Source: an uncultured Lachnospiraceae bacterium
GTDB taxonomy: Bacteria > Bacillota > Clostridia > Lachnospirales > Lachnospiraceae
Assembly (NCBI GenBank): GCA_910577045.1
Contig: CAJTLB010000013.1
Span: forward strand, 1 to 64,000
Direction: 5' to 3'
DNA length: 64,000 bases
Shown here: one piece after another, positions 52,261-62,526 of the stretch
Numbering within the stretch: the first letter of the stretch is position 1
Layout of the letters: every line of letters begins with the position of its first letter
Notes under the pieces: generated by a model
Told to the model about the DNA's origin: nothing
Databases searched by the model: none
The model's input: only the letters and a program-made list of their open reading frames with translations
Made by a program: the position numbers and the translations under genes

Positions 52261-52896
52261 TTAGAACAGTGCCTTTACAGCCTCTGCCATCTTATCACAT
52301 TTACAGTCTCTAAAGAAGTATTCCCTAAATTTTTCTCCGCTTACAGCACCTTTTAATAATTCTTGGTCAATATTTTTAAGGATTGTCACCATATCCACAT
52401 GTGTTACCTTTTTTACTTCATCTAAAATCTTTTTATTCCTTTGCTCTGGCACAACCCTTTCCTTTGGATATCCGCCGCCACCTGGTGCACAGAATAATTT
52501 TTCAAAGATATATTGTAAATTTAATTCACCGCCCCAGCCAAAGTTTTCCGCAAATGGGAGTGCTATTGCATTTCCATCATTTACCTGGGAGAATAAATAA
52601 GCATCTAATGGTGATTCAATATGCCCGCACAGTACATTTGGGAAAGAATTACATGCTAACATAGCGCCTTCCCCTGTGCCGCATCCTGTAATAACAAAAT
52701 CTGCCGCACCAGAATTTAAAAGAATCCCTGTTAAAATACCTACTTGTACATACGTAAGCTGTGCAGCATCTTCTGCAGAATACATCCCATAATTTACTAC
52801 TTCATGCCCCATTGGCTCTACTACATTTTTTAAAGTATTGTAGATTAATTCATTTTTCGCTGCCTGGCTATTTTCATTAATTAATGCTATTTTCAT
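52261..52896 (-). CDS. RpiB/LacA/LacB family sugar-phosphate isomerase
   Basis: The 211 residues begin MKIALINENSQAAKNELI and contain the family active-site loop VITGCGTGEGAMLACNSF. The C-terminal half (about 140-211) is longer than in RpiB (about 150 residues) and is rich in Lys/Glu. Members isomerise ribose 5-phosphate, allose 6-phosphate or galactose 6-phosphate; the extended form here may act on another sugar acid or phosphate, perhaps linked to the pectin lyases next door. GGAGAGG precedes the ATG. Confidence 0.85.
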   Translation of the reverse strand: MKIALINENSQAAKNELIYNTLKNVVEPMGHEVVNYGMYSAEDAAQLTYVQVGILTGILLNSGAADFVITGCGTGEGAMLACNSFPNVLCGHIESPLDAYLFSQVNDGNAIALPFAENFGWGGELNLQYIFEKLFCAPGGGGYPKERVVPEQRNKKILDEVKKVTHVDMVTILKNIDQELLKGAVSGEKFREYFFRDCKCDKMAEAVKALF

Positions 52897-52934
52897 ATCT
52901 TTGCCTCTCCTATCTAATTTATTTTTCTATACTA

Positions 52935-52963
52935 ACTATAAGCGAATGGTAAGTTTTTGTCAA
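52935..52963 (-). promoter_or_regulatory. Promoter of the isomerase-asnS unit
   Basis: On the minus strand a perfect TTGACA (52958-52963) is 17 bases from TATAGT (52935-52940), 39 bases before the start codon. Confidence 0.75.
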
Positions 52964-53033
52964 CTGTAGCAAAAACAATAATCCTCTTTCTGCCTCTCTT
53001 TTACTATAGCAAACAAGAAACTCTAATGAAACA

Positions 53034-55145
53034 TTATTGAGGCTCTTTTAACAGATAAGGTAGATTAGCTGGCTGGTTATACGCGGTATTCTGCCATGCC
53101 ACACCCTCCCTATAAGCCCTATCTTCTAATAAACAAGGAAATACATATTCTGTGCCTATAGTTGTACTATAAATACGGATTTTATTATTATCTTCCTTAT
53201 CCCTTACAATAAATTCCTCACGCCAATCCCCATAAAGATCAGCAACTAACCCTGCATTGCTTTTTGTGCCATTATTTAATTTTGTCCCTTGTGCCTCTAA
53301 CAATACTATTGTCTGAAGATTTTCATAGTCCCATTTTTGCACCTGCGGAATTAACTCTTCTGTATTATTGGAATCAAATAATTCCATTAACAAATCCCCA
53401 TCCCAGTATATAGAAAAATTCTGGCTTGGTTTTGCTTCATAAATAATATTTCCCTTACAGTCATAGGTTACATTTGTAATGGCACTCCACATTTCTGCGC
53501 CTTCATACCGTGGATCAATATCCGCTGCTACTCCACGCCCCGTATCCTTTCCATTAAAATACCCCCATAGGATTTCACCTGTTTCTGCGTCATGCAGCTC
53601 TGTATGGTATTTTGCTTTTGCTTCTTCATGTACAGAAAATACTTCTAGCCTTCCATCATTATTCCAGTCACTCACGTGCATCGCATCCCCGTGCCCTAAG
53701 CCAGTGGAATAAAGGACCTGCCCATTATGGTCAAGTACCAAAGAACCATAAATAATTTCATCATAACCATCCTTATCTACATCATTAATGGATAACCCAT
53801 GGTTTCCCTGTGCTGCATATTCACTTTCATCTGGCACGTCAAATGCCCATTGCATCACCAGTTTTTCATCCACTAACTTCCATGCTGTAATTGCAGTCCT
53901 GCCATAATAACCACGGCAAAATATAGCACTTGCAGAACCGTTGTCTAAATATGCCGTTGCCGCCAAAAACCTATCACACCGGTTAGCATACCCGTCATTT
54001 TTCTCTGCCGGATAGCCATTTTTTAATCCCCAATGCCTTGTATCATAAGTATCTGTGGCTTCATCATAAGGCCCCCTAGCAGGTATATATTCTGTTGTAT
54101 CTAAAATTTCCCCTGTTTTGCCATCAAAAACAGTAAGATATTCTTTTCCTAATACAATCCTTCCAATCCTCCCCTCATGTTGGCGGAAATCATACTCTTT
54201 TGGTGTACCTGCTACTTCCGTTAATAAATTAGCCGTGCTAACCTCCCCTACATGCCCTGTTTCCTTTAATTGCGCATCAAAAGTAGTAGTCCCATCTGCT
54301 GTTTTACAAATTAATTCTGCTTTTCCGTCTGCATTATAATCCCATACTTGGAATTGTGTATAATGTGCACCAGAACGAATATTTAACCCTAAATCAATTC
54401 TCCACATTAGTTCTGCTTTTCCAGTAGCAATCTCTATTTGATAAGCATCCAATATCGTAGTCCCTGTATATCCATCCTTTGAATTGTCTTGTGCATTACT
54501 TGGATACCATTTTACAATTAATTCTAATTGCCCATCCCCATCTAAATCTCCAACCGACATATCATTTGATGTATATTGTGCTATTGTGCCATCTGGCATA
54601 GTCTGCGGGGCTGGCGCTTGTAGGGTAAACTCTTGGTATTCCTTTGCCCATGCAATTGTTTCTTCCCCTTCTACCGAAATTCCTTCACTTGCTGTTAGTT
54701 TATATGTATCTCCCGATTTACCATCTTTATCTAAATAACAAGTGTTTTTTCCTGTATAAATTATAGTCCCATTTCTTTCCAAGGTAAAACTAATCATATC
54801 AGAATCTGCCTGATAAGAACGCCAACTAACCATAATACCGTTTAAAGAACGTGTTGGCTCTTTTATGGCAATTAATGCCCGGTCCGTATAAACTTCTGCT
54901 GGGGCATAAGTACCTATATCCGTAAGCTCCCCATATATCGTTGTTTCTATCTTTTCCGGTTCTACTGGCTCTGTTTTTGTATTTCCTTCTGTTATTGTTG
55001 ATTCTGTTATTGTTTTTGTTGTTCCTTCTGTTGTAGTGATTACCTCTGTTGTTTTGGTTGGCACTGGATTTGAAACAGAACATGAGGTTAAAATCATTGT
55101 AGCAAGTAACAAAGATATTATTCTTTTTAATTTTTTATAGTGCAT
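53034..55145 (-). CDS. Rhamnogalacturonan lyase, family PL11, lipoprotein
   Basis: Cleaves the rhamnogalacturonan I backbone of pectin. The 703 residues start with a lipoprotein signal ending ATMILTSC, then a Thr/Glu-rich linker (about 25-70) and a PL11 catalytic beta-propeller (about 75-700) with an N-terminal Fn3-like strand region. Calcium-binding-like repeats DLDGDGQLE, DYNADGKAE, DVDKDGYDE and DWNNDGRLE are visible. It is close in sequence to the catalytic part of the giant protein encoded upstream, so the pair arose by duplication. It should be anchored to the outer face of the membrane. Confidence 0.92.
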   Translation of the reverse strand: MHYKKLKRIISLLLATMILTSCSVSNPVPTKTTEVITTTEGTTKTITESTITEGNTKTEPVEPEKIETTIYGELTDIGTYAPAEVYTDRALIAIKEPTRSLNGIMVSWRSYQADSDMISFTLERNGTIIYTGKNTCYLDKDGKSGDTYKLTASEGISVEGEETIAWAKEYQEFTLQAPAPQTMPDGTIAQYTSNDMSVGDLDGDGQLELIVKWYPSNAQDNSKDGYTGTTILDAYQIEIATGKAELMWRIDLGLNIRSGAHYTQFQVWDYNADGKAELICKTADGTTTFDAQLKETGHVGEVSTANLLTEVAGTPKEYDFRQHEGRIGRIVLGKEYLTVFDGKTGEILDTTEYIPARGPYDEATDTYDTRHWGLKNGYPAEKNDGYANRCDRFLAATAYLDNGSASAIFCRGYYGRTAITAWKLVDEKLVMQWAFDVPDESEYAAQGNHGLSINDVDKDGYDEIIYGSLVLDHNGQVLYSTGLGHGDAMHVSDWNNDGRLEVFSVHEEAKAKYHTELHDAETGEILWGYFNGKDTGRGVAADIDPRYEGAEMWSAITNVTYDCKGNIIYEAKPSQNFSIYWDGDLLMELFDSNNTEELIPQVQKWDYENLQTIVLLEAQGTKLNNGTKSNAGLVADLYGDWREEFIVRDKEDNNKIRIYSTTIGTEYVFPCLLEDRAYREGVAWQNTAYNQPANLPYLLKEPQ

Positions 55146-55175
55146 CTCTACTTCCCCTTTTTACAAATTATAAGT

Positions 55176-55204
55176 ATTATAACATAACTTATAAGGAATA
55201 ACAA
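55176..55204 (-). promoter_or_regulatory. Promoter of the lipoprotein lyase gene
   Basis: On the minus strand TTGTTA (55199-55204) is 17 bases from a perfect TATAAT (55176-55181), 30 bases before the start codon and downstream of the terminator of the giant gene. Confidence 0.65.
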
Positions 55205-55216
55205 TCAAGCAGAAAT

Positions 55217-55250
55217 ATAAAAAGGTAGCATAGCTTCTCGCTATGCTACC
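55217..55250 (-). terminator. Strong terminator after the giant lyase gene
   Basis: On the minus strand GGTAGCATAGC pairs with GCTATGCTACC (55240-55250 and 55224-55234) around a five-base loop, followed by TTTTTATA. Perfect 11-bp stem. Confidence 0.93.
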
Positions 55251-55287
55251 TCTTCTAGGATTTAAGAAAGACGAATTCCCTTATCTT

Positions 55288-58200
55288 TTATTGAATCCAA
55301 ACACCATTCTGATCTACTTGGTATCCATCTGGTGTAGTCTCATTTACTGCCATATCTCCGTCTGCCTTTAAGAAATACCACTTATCATTGTACTGTATCC
55401 AACCTGTCTTCATAGAACCATCTGGATTCAAGTAATACCATTTGTCTTTGTATACAATCCAGCCTGTTGCCATAGGGCCACCTGCGTTTAGATAATACCA
55501 ATGCCCATTAGATACAATCCATTCTGTATCTGCCATGCTGCCATCTTCCTTGCAGTAATACCAGATATTATTTGTCTGTACCCAGCCAGTCTTCATATAA
55601 CCGGTTGCTTCAAAGTAATACCACTTATTCTGGATCTTTTCCCACTTGTTTGCTGGATAACCACCATTATTATAGTTATACCACCAACCAGTATTATCTT
55701 TTACCCATTTTCCACCAATTGATGGGACAATCACTGTGGAAGGCCTATTGCTACTGCTGCTGCCGCTGCCACCACTATTGCTGCCGCCTCCACTCTTTCT
55801 TGTTACAAATGAGAAAATACTAAAGCTATTTACACGGAATGTAACAGTCCTTCCATTTAATACATAATTTCTTCCATTTGCAGAACTTCCTTTGGTAAAT
55901 GTTTCTTTTAAAGTCCCACTATTTGTATAATGCTTAATCTGCATATTATTTGTGTCTATGCCTTCTGGAAGTTCAATGGTAATTAAAATTGGTGCCTTTA
56001 AATCTTGGCGTTCTGCATTTACCTTCAACTCTGCCTTAAACTCAATCTGTGAATTTGCAGGTTCTTTTGTAGGTTTCTGTTGTGTAATTTCTAAGGAAAC
56101 CAATCCTTCCTCTGCGCCTGATGCTGTAAGTACACCCTTCGCTGTTACAGAACCATCTGCTAATACCTTGTCTGCTTCTACATCTTCTGGGGCTTCTACT
56201 ACTACTTCTAAGCTTAAGTTATGTGCCTTCTTATACAACTCATCTAATTTTTCTATTGTTTCTTCTGAAATTTCGTTCCAATCTTCTGGACCCATTTCAG
56301 TAATCAGTCCTGCTGCTTTGTCAATTCTTGTAACATCATAAGAAGATAATTTCTGGTCTGCATCTGGAAGTGAATTTACCATATTTTCTAGTTTTTCTAC
56401 TGGTTCCTGGGAAGAAGAACTGCCTTCTACTACCTTATGGACAATCACAGCAGAAACACGGGCTACTCCACTTGCTGGGAATACCATGGTAAGCTGTCCA
56501 TCTGTCACTTTGATGCCTTCAAACCTTCCTACCTCATAAGTATTCGCATCATTATGTACAGAAAATGCTTTTCCTTCGATTTCTGTCTTAATAGTATTGC
56601 TATCAGAAGAACCAGAAATCATTTCTACTACATATTCACCATTTTCTACATCTAATACAAATGTATTTGATTCTGTTGCATTTGCAGGAATTAACAAATC
56701 TGCATATACACTCTTTGGATAAACTCCACGTTTATCATATCCAGTTTGGTTACGGCCAATCATTTTAGAAGAACCTTCTAAGAAACCATATCCTTTTTCT
56801 GCAGTATAACCAATACCTAATTCATCTACTGATTTGCTTCCACCCTGCTCTACTTGTATTCCTATCCAACCTTCTTCTACCGGAGAAGTTGTAATACCAA
56901 AATCAAATCTCTCTACAATTGGATAATCTACTTTTACTAAAATAACTGCATAACCTGCAAAATTCTCTACTGTACCAGTTACTTCTACAGTCCCTAAAAT
57001 AGAAGTATCTACATAACTCCATTTTACTGGGACATCTTCTGTTCTTCCATCTTTTGCAAAAGTAGCCTTTACGGTTGCTGGCATTTTCCCTGCTGCATCA
57101 CTTTCAAAGTCAACTTCAATGCCTACTGGCTCTTCTACAGAAACTACATAGTCATCTACTACATGTACAGTTACCTTTACTGTAGCTTCTTCATGGTAAG
57201 AACTCTCACAAGTGCCTGTTACTTCATAAGTTCCCTTTACATTAACATCATAATTTTTCTGCCAATTTACAGCTACAGTCTGATCAACCTTATTGTACAT
57301 CTTTAATACAACTTCTGTTGGAAGTTCTACTTCTTGGCCTACTAATGTGTAAATATCATCTAATTCTTCTACTGCTGTAATCTTATTTGCTACTACAGTA
57401 ACCTGGATTGGCACTTTTTCTTCACGGCCATAAATCGTTCCATATACTGTCTTTTCGCCAACCTCACTTATCTGTAAAGTAGAATAATCCCATGTAATAT
57501 CTACATCTTGCTCTTTCCCTGCTTCATCTACAACAACTACTGTTACTGGGAATTTACTCTCGTAATCCTCTGCATCCTGGACTAAAGTAATTGGTTCTGG
57601 ATTTTGTACTCCTGCTGCTGTAATAGCAGTTTTTGCAGAGAATGGCAATGATTTATAACCAATGACATCATTAATTACTGCTTCTACAATGTATGTATAC
57701 TCTGTATTTGCTGTTAATTCTGTATCGGTAAATTCTAAGGTTTGCCCATCTACTTCACCTACTAATACATAATCAGAAATTGGTGCATCTGCACTTAATG
57801 CACGGTATACTCGATATCCAATTACTTCATTTCCATAAGTACCATCGCTTGCTGCTTCCCAATGCAATGTAACTGTATTTGTTGTCCTATCTGCATCTGT
57901 AATAACTGCTGTTTTTAATCCTTCACTTAATAAATAAGTTACATTTGCAGGCTGGTTATAAGCTACGTTCTGCCATGCTACACCTTCCCTATATGCCCTA
58001 TCTTCTAGTAAGCAAGGGAAACTATAGTCTGTTTCAATTGTTGTAGTATACAAACGAATCTTATTGTTGTTCTTTGCATCACGGACAATAAATTCTTCAC
58101 GCCAGTCACCATAAATATCAGCGACTAACCCTGCATTACCCTTAGTACCATTATTTAATTGTGTACCATCTGCCTGTAATAATACTTCTTGTGCTATTTC

Positions 58201-61200
58201 TTCATAATTCCATTTCTGGACTTGTGGAACCAAATCCTTAGAATTATTAGAATCAAACATTTCTGTTAATAAATCTCCATCCCAGAAAATTGTAAAGTTC
58301 TGGCTTGGCTTTTGTTCATAAATAATATTACCATTTACATCATGGGTATGGAAGTCAATAGAATGCCACATTTCTGCGCCTTCATATCTTGGGTCTATAT
58401 CTCCTGCTACACCACGTCCTGTATCTCCTGACCCTTCTTCAAACCATAGAACTTCTCCTGTTGCTGGATCATAAACACCAGCTCCCCAATGCTCTTCATT
58501 CACTTTGTATACTTCTAGTTTGCCATCACCGTTCCAGTCACTAACGTGCATAGCATCCCCATGGCCCCAATGCGTATTAGCAAGTGGAACACCATTATTA
58601 TTTACTACTAAACCTGCAAAAACAATTTCATCATATCCATCATTATCTACATCATTAATAGATAAACCATGATTACCCTGCCCAGCATATTCACTCTGAT
58701 CAGGAGCATCAAAGGTCCACTGCATTACCAATTCATCATTAATTAATTTCCATGCAGTAATTGCTGTTCTGTCATAATAACCACGGGAGAAAATAGCTGC
58801 CGCAGAACCACCATCAATATAGGCTGTTCCTGAAAGGAAACGATCTGCACGATTTGCATAACCATCATTCTTCTCTGCAAGCCCACTTCCTTTATGTCCC
58901 CAATGTGAAGTATCCCATTTTTGTGTTTTCTCATCATATGGTCCACGGAATGGGACATAGTTTACAGTATCAATAATCTCACCTGTTTCACCGTCAAATG
59001 CAGTTAAATATTCTGGACCATCTACAATACGTCCTAACCTAGTCCTATTGCCATTTTTATCATAAGCAATATACCGATAATCATAATCTTGATCTTCTTT
59101 GCTAATATCTAACTGTGCCATGCTAACTTCACCCACATGCCCAGTTTCGGCTAATGACGAGTTATATGTTGTTGTCCCATCAGCGGTCTTGCAGATAATC
59201 TCTGCCTTTCCATCTCCATTAAAATCCCATACCTGATATTGTGTATAATGTGCACCAGAACGGATATTTAACCCTAAATCAACTCTCCACATTAATTCGG
59301 CTTTACCTGTTGCAATATCAATATCATATCCGTCTAAAATAGTGGTTCCTGTATAACCATCCTGTGAATTATCCTTTGCATTGCTTGGATACCATTTTAC
59401 AATAAGCTCTAATTGCCCATCTCCATCCAAGTCTCCTACAGACATATCATTTGATGTATACTCAGCAATGCTGCCATCTGGCATAGTCTGGCTGTCTGGT
59501 GCCTGTAAATTAAATTCTTGATATTCCCTACTCCATGCAACTGTGCTCTCTCCACCTGTGGAAATGCCCTTGCTGGCTGTTAAAGTATATCTATCCCCAG
59601 CCTTACCAGCTTTATCTAAAAAGTTTGTCTTAAGCCCTTTGTATACTTCTTCTCCATTTCTAGTTAAAGTAAAGATTGTGCTATCATTCTTCTTTGTACC
59701 ATCTTTACAATCTGATTCATATAATCTCCAGCTTACAAATACACCTTCTTCTGTTGTTGCTGCTACCAATGCACGGTCTGCATAAGTTTCAGCAGGAGCT
59801 GCTGTTCCCATGCCAGTCCGGCCTACCACTGTATTTTCCACTGTCTTAGATGGATCAGATACTTCAATTGTTTCTCCATCCCTAGAACCTACTGCTATTA
59901 CATAATACTCATATACTTTATCTGTTAAAACAGGATCAGTAAATGTTGTATCTGCTGTAGAACCAATCTGTAAAAAGTCTTGGTTATATGTATCACTATG
60001 TGCATCATCTCCACTTGGGGAATGACGGAACACTGCATAATGTGTTGCATCCTGTACGGCATCCCATGTAAGAGTTACAGAGGTTGCAGTAGAATTTACT
60101 TTTACATTTTCTGGAGCTGAAAATGCGCTTACCTCAGAAGTTTTAATAATAAGGGCATTTAACATATTTCTAGCAGTTGATCCAGTAGATGACACTGTAA
60201 TACTTCCTGCTTTATCTAATGTAATAATTGTTGACTTTAATATGTCTGCCTCATTGCTAGGTTTTGTTGTTGGGGTTTCACCTAAATCTTTGTCATTCAC
60301 TTTAATTTTAGATGTAATGTCTCCACCAATACCTGCATATACGCTTACTGAATATGTCCCAGCAGGAACATCTACTTGGAATACAAGCCCATCTGCATCC
60401 GCAGTATATGTATAATCCCTACATGCGTCAAAAATATTCTCGTCTGTTGGATTAACTGTCCCAGAGACATTAGTCCCTTTATCATTCTTAAAGGTTACTG
60501 ACTTGGTAAACCCATATCCTTTAGAAGCATCATACATTTCATTGCTAATATTAATAAATCCCTCTGCTGTACTCTTTACTCCAAAGTCAAACTTCAGATT
60601 TACTACACCTTCTGCCTGCCATACAGCATATACTTGAATTTTATCAGCTAAAATATTTGTTTCAGCAACAGTCAACTTCGTAACAGCACTTTCTGCATTT
60701 GCTGCCACACCCCAGCCAAGGAAAGTAGATCCTTTCTTTGTTGGTTTTACTGTAGTATCTAGTGTAATTTCTTCTCCTACAATATATTTCTTGGTATCTG
60801 TAGGAACCTTAGTGTCTGCGTCTCCGCCATTGCTATTATAAACAAGCTCATATTCCTTTGCCCATATAGCATATAAGGTAATTACACCATTTTGTACTTT
60901 ATCCTTATTATATGTATAAGTAAAACTACCTGTTTTAGCATCCTTATCATCAGCCCAACCAACAAAACGATATCCTGCTTTTGTTAATTTAACATCATCT
61001 TTAGTAGCCAAATTAGCAGCTTCTGTAGTAACTGCTGTCAAATCACTAGGAGCTGTGCCAGAACCACCATTGCTATCATACTTTATTGTGTAATTATCAC
61101 CAACAGCCAAACTTACACATTCAATAATAACCGCATTCAAATATCCTTGAGTGGAATTTGTAGTAGTGCCTTTAATGGATAATCCTTCACTTCCTGTTAC

Positions 61201-61887
61201 TTGAACAGAAGTAGCATTAAATGTTCCATCGGCTATATTTCCTACATCAGTTGGAGAGGTCCTATTATGTGTCCCAACACTTGTTCCATTTACAAATACC
61301 TCTTCTGACCATTTGTTTCCTAAATCATGTGCATAAACAGTAACATTATAAGTACCAGCTGGAACCTCTACCAAAAACTCTATTTCAGTAGGATTTCTAA
61401 CTAAATCCAAACATGCACTTTTTAAATCAGAATTATCTTTTAAATTTAAATCATTTTCGTCAAAACTAAAAACATTTGGTGGAGTATTCTTATCTGCACC
61501 AGGTCCAACTTGTGCATTTCCACTAAACGCTTTCAACCCATATCCTGTAGTACTATTTTCTAAAGTTGTTCCACCAACCCCTAAATAATCTGTTGGAGTA
61601 TTTTTTGTACCAAAATCAAACTGTAAAACCTCTCCAGCCTTGATTGTCTTTGGATCTGTAACAACTGTACCTGCTTTTGGCGTATTTAGAATAGCAGCTA
61701 CATTATTCCCAGATACTGCTTTTGTACCCAGAGTATTTCCTTCGCCTGGCTCCGCCACTATACCCGGCGCAGCAGTTACCCCAGGCGACTCATCTGCATG
61801 TACCATTGGCACAGATGCAGAACTGAAAAGCATTGCCGCTGATAATACAACTGACCATACTTTTCGCATCATCTTTCCATAATACAT
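55288..61887 (-). CDS. Giant multidomain rhamnogalacturonan lyase (PL11) with wall-binding repeats
   Basis: Secreted pectin lyase, 2199 residues from the ATG with AAGGAGGG upstream. Approximate order: signal peptide 1-31; malectin/CBM-like domain 87-262; two InlB/Flg_new repeats 266-342 and 346-422; second CBM-like domain 429-582; Fn3 590-690; PL11 catalytic domain 700-1318 with DLDGDGQLE and DFNGDGKAE motifs; Fn3 1326-1419; three Ig-like domains 1425-1655; third CBM-like domain 1659-1819; helical FIVAR-like and beta segments to about 2030; Ser/Gly linker; choline-binding-type repeats 2055-2199 (WYYLNPDGSMKTGW and similar). The last suggests attachment to the cell wall. No LPXTG is present. 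Confidence 0.93.
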   Translation of the reverse strand: MYYGKMMRKVWSVVLSAAMLFSSASVPMVHADESPGVTAAPGIVAEPGEGNTLGTKAVSGNNVAAILNTPKAGTVVTDPKTIKAGEVLQFDFGTKNTPTDYLGVGGTTLENSTTGYGLKAFSGNAQVGPGADKNTPPNVFSFDENDLNLKDNSDLKSACLDLVRNPTEIEFLVEVPAGTYNVTVYAHDLGNKWSEEVFVNGTSVGTHNRTSPTDVGNIADGTFNATSVQVTGSEGLSIKGTTTNSTQGYLNAVIIECVSLAVGDNYTIKYDSNGGSGTAPSDLTAVTTEAANLATKDDVKLTKAGYRFVGWADDKDAKTGSFTYTYNKDKVQNGVITLYAIWAKEYELVYNSNGGDADTKVPTDTKKYIVGEEITLDTTVKPTKKGSTFLGWGVAANAESAVTKLTVAETNILADKIQVYAVWQAEGVVNLKFDFGVKSTAEGFINISNEMYDASKGYGFTKSVTFKNDKGTNVSGTVNPTDENIFDACRDYTYTADADGLVFQVDVPAGTYSVSVYAGIGGDITSKIKVNDKDLGETPTTKPSNEADILKSTIITLDKAGSITVSSTGSTARNMLNALIIKTSEVSAFSAPENVKVNSTATSVTLTWDAVQDATHYAVFRHSPSGDDAHSDTYNQDFLQIGSTADTTFTDPVLTDKVYEYYVIAVGSRDGETIEVSDPSKTVENTVVGRTGMGTAAPAETYADRALVAATTEEGVFVSWRLYESDCKDGTKKNDSTIFTLTRNGEEVYKGLKTNFLDKAGKAGDRYTLTASKGISTGGESTVAWSREYQEFNLQAPDSQTMPDGSIAEYTSNDMSVGDLDGDGQLELIVKWYPSNAKDNSQDGYTGTTILDGYDIDIATGKAELMWRVDLGLNIRSGAHYTQYQVWDFNGDGKAEIICKTADGTTTYNSSLAETGHVGEVSMAQLDISKEDQDYDYRYIAYDKNGNRTRLGRIVDGPEYLTAFDGETGEIIDTVNYVPFRGPYDEKTQKWDTSHWGHKGSGLAEKNDGYANRADRFLSGTAYIDGGSAAAIFSRGYYDRTAITAWKLINDELVMQWTFDAPDQSEYAGQGNHGLSINDVDNDGYDEIVFAGLVVNNNGVPLANTHWGHGDAMHVSDWNGDGKLEVYKVNEEHWGAGVYDPATGEVLWFEEGSGDTGRGVAGDIDPRYEGAEMWHSIDFHTHDVNGNIIYEQKPSQNFTIFWDGDLLTEMFDSNNSKDLVPQVQKWNYEEIAQEVLLQADGTQLNNGTKGNAGLVADIYGDWREEFIVRDAKNNNKIRLYTTTIETDYSFPCLLEDRAYREGVAWQNVAYNQPANVTYLLSEGLKTAVITDADRTTNTVTLHWEAASDGTYGNEVIGYRVYRALSADAPISDYVLVGEVDGQTLEFTDTELTANTEYTYIVEAVINDVIGYKSLPFSAKTAITAAGVQNPEPITLVQDAEDYESKFPVTVVVVDEAGKEQDVDITWDYSTLQISEVGEKTVYGTIYGREEKVPIQVTVVANKITAVEELDDIYTLVGQEVELPTEVVLKMYNKVDQTVAVNWQKNYDVNVKGTYEVTGTCESSYHEEATVKVTVHVVDDYVVSVEEPVGIEVDFESDAAGKMPATVKATFAKDGRTEDVPVKWSYVDTSILGTVEVTGTVENFAGYAVILVKVDYPIVERFDFGITTSPVEEGWIGIQVEQGGSKSVDELGIGYTAEKGYGFLEGSSKMIGRNQTGYDKRGVYPKSVYADLLIPANATESNTFVLDVENGEYVVEMISGSSDSNTIKTEIEGKAFSVHNDANTYEVGRFEGIKVTDGQLTMVFPASGVARVSAVIVHKVVEGSSSSQEPVEKLENMVNSLPDADQKLSSYDVTRIDKAAGLITEMGPEDWNEISEETIEKLDELYKKAHNLSLEVVVEAPEDVEADKVLADGSVTAKGVLTASGAEEGLVSLEITQQKPTKEPANSQIEFKAELKVNAERQDLKAPILITIELPEGIDTNNMQIKHYTNSGTLKETFTKGSSANGRNYVLNGRTVTFRVNSFSIFSFVTRKSGGGSNSGGSGSSSSNRPSTVIVPSIGGKWVKDNTGWWYNYNNGGYPANKWEKIQNKWYYFEATGYMKTGWVQTNNIWYYCKEDGSMADTEWIVSNGHWYYLNAGGPMATGWIVYKDKWYYLNPDGSMKTGWIQYNDKWYFLKADGDMAVNETTPDGYQVDQNGVWIQ

Positions 61888-62526
61888 ATCATTCCCTCCT
61901 TCATTTTGTGAAATGCACAAAAAACATGGTTTTGGCATTTCAAATTTACTTACATTTGTTTATAATAATAACATTTATTTACCTACATTTCAATAATCAA
62001 TATATTGATTGTCTAATTTTCTTTTTTGATAATTTTGTTTTTTGTGCAGATTGCATATAAAATATATTGGTTTCCACAAAAAACCAAATTTTCTTTTTTT
62101 AACTAAATTTGAATTTTAAAATAATAAAATTTTTTATACAACTCACATCTTACTTTTTCATATATAGTTTATAATACCACAATAAAATCTATAGCAACAT
62201 TAATAACAACTATTTAGATAAAAATTCTCAAAAATTTTATAACTTTAATAACTAACAATATAAATAAAACTTCTATTTTTAGGAAAAAAGTAAAAGAACC
62301 GATAGGCAAATAGACAAATACTACAACAATTAGTATACCATATCTATTACACCACAAATAACAACAAACATGAAAAAAATTTCTTTGGGAGAACCCTTAC
62401 TCTGTCCTTTTAAAATTAAATTTATAAGATTTATACTATTATAAATTATAAAATATTCTCTAAACTTTATTTTATATAGATTTATATTGAAATATATCAT
62501 TATTTTTTTGAATATTATACCAACTA
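61888..62526. other. Very AT-rich gap with promoter of the giant lyase gene
   Basis: About 640 bases. It holds the promoter and a palindrome near 61965-62010. From about 62060 to 62526 the sequence is almost all A and T, with no coding frame or clear hairpin. This may be a boundary zone of transferred DNA. Confidence 0.5.
61965..62010 (-). promoter_or_regulatory. Promoter and 16-bp palindrome upstream of the giant lyase gene
   Basis: On the minus strand TTGAAA (61988-61993) is 17 bases from TATTAT (61965-61970). The perfect palindrome AATCAATATATTGATT (61995-62010) abuts the upstream side of the -35, a position typical of an activator site. Confidence 0.6.

Noticed and set aside
55501..55823. 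Plus-strand frames across the lyase repeat arrays
   Set aside because: They are antisense shadows of biased repeat codons in the giant lyase gene, lacking ribosome sites.
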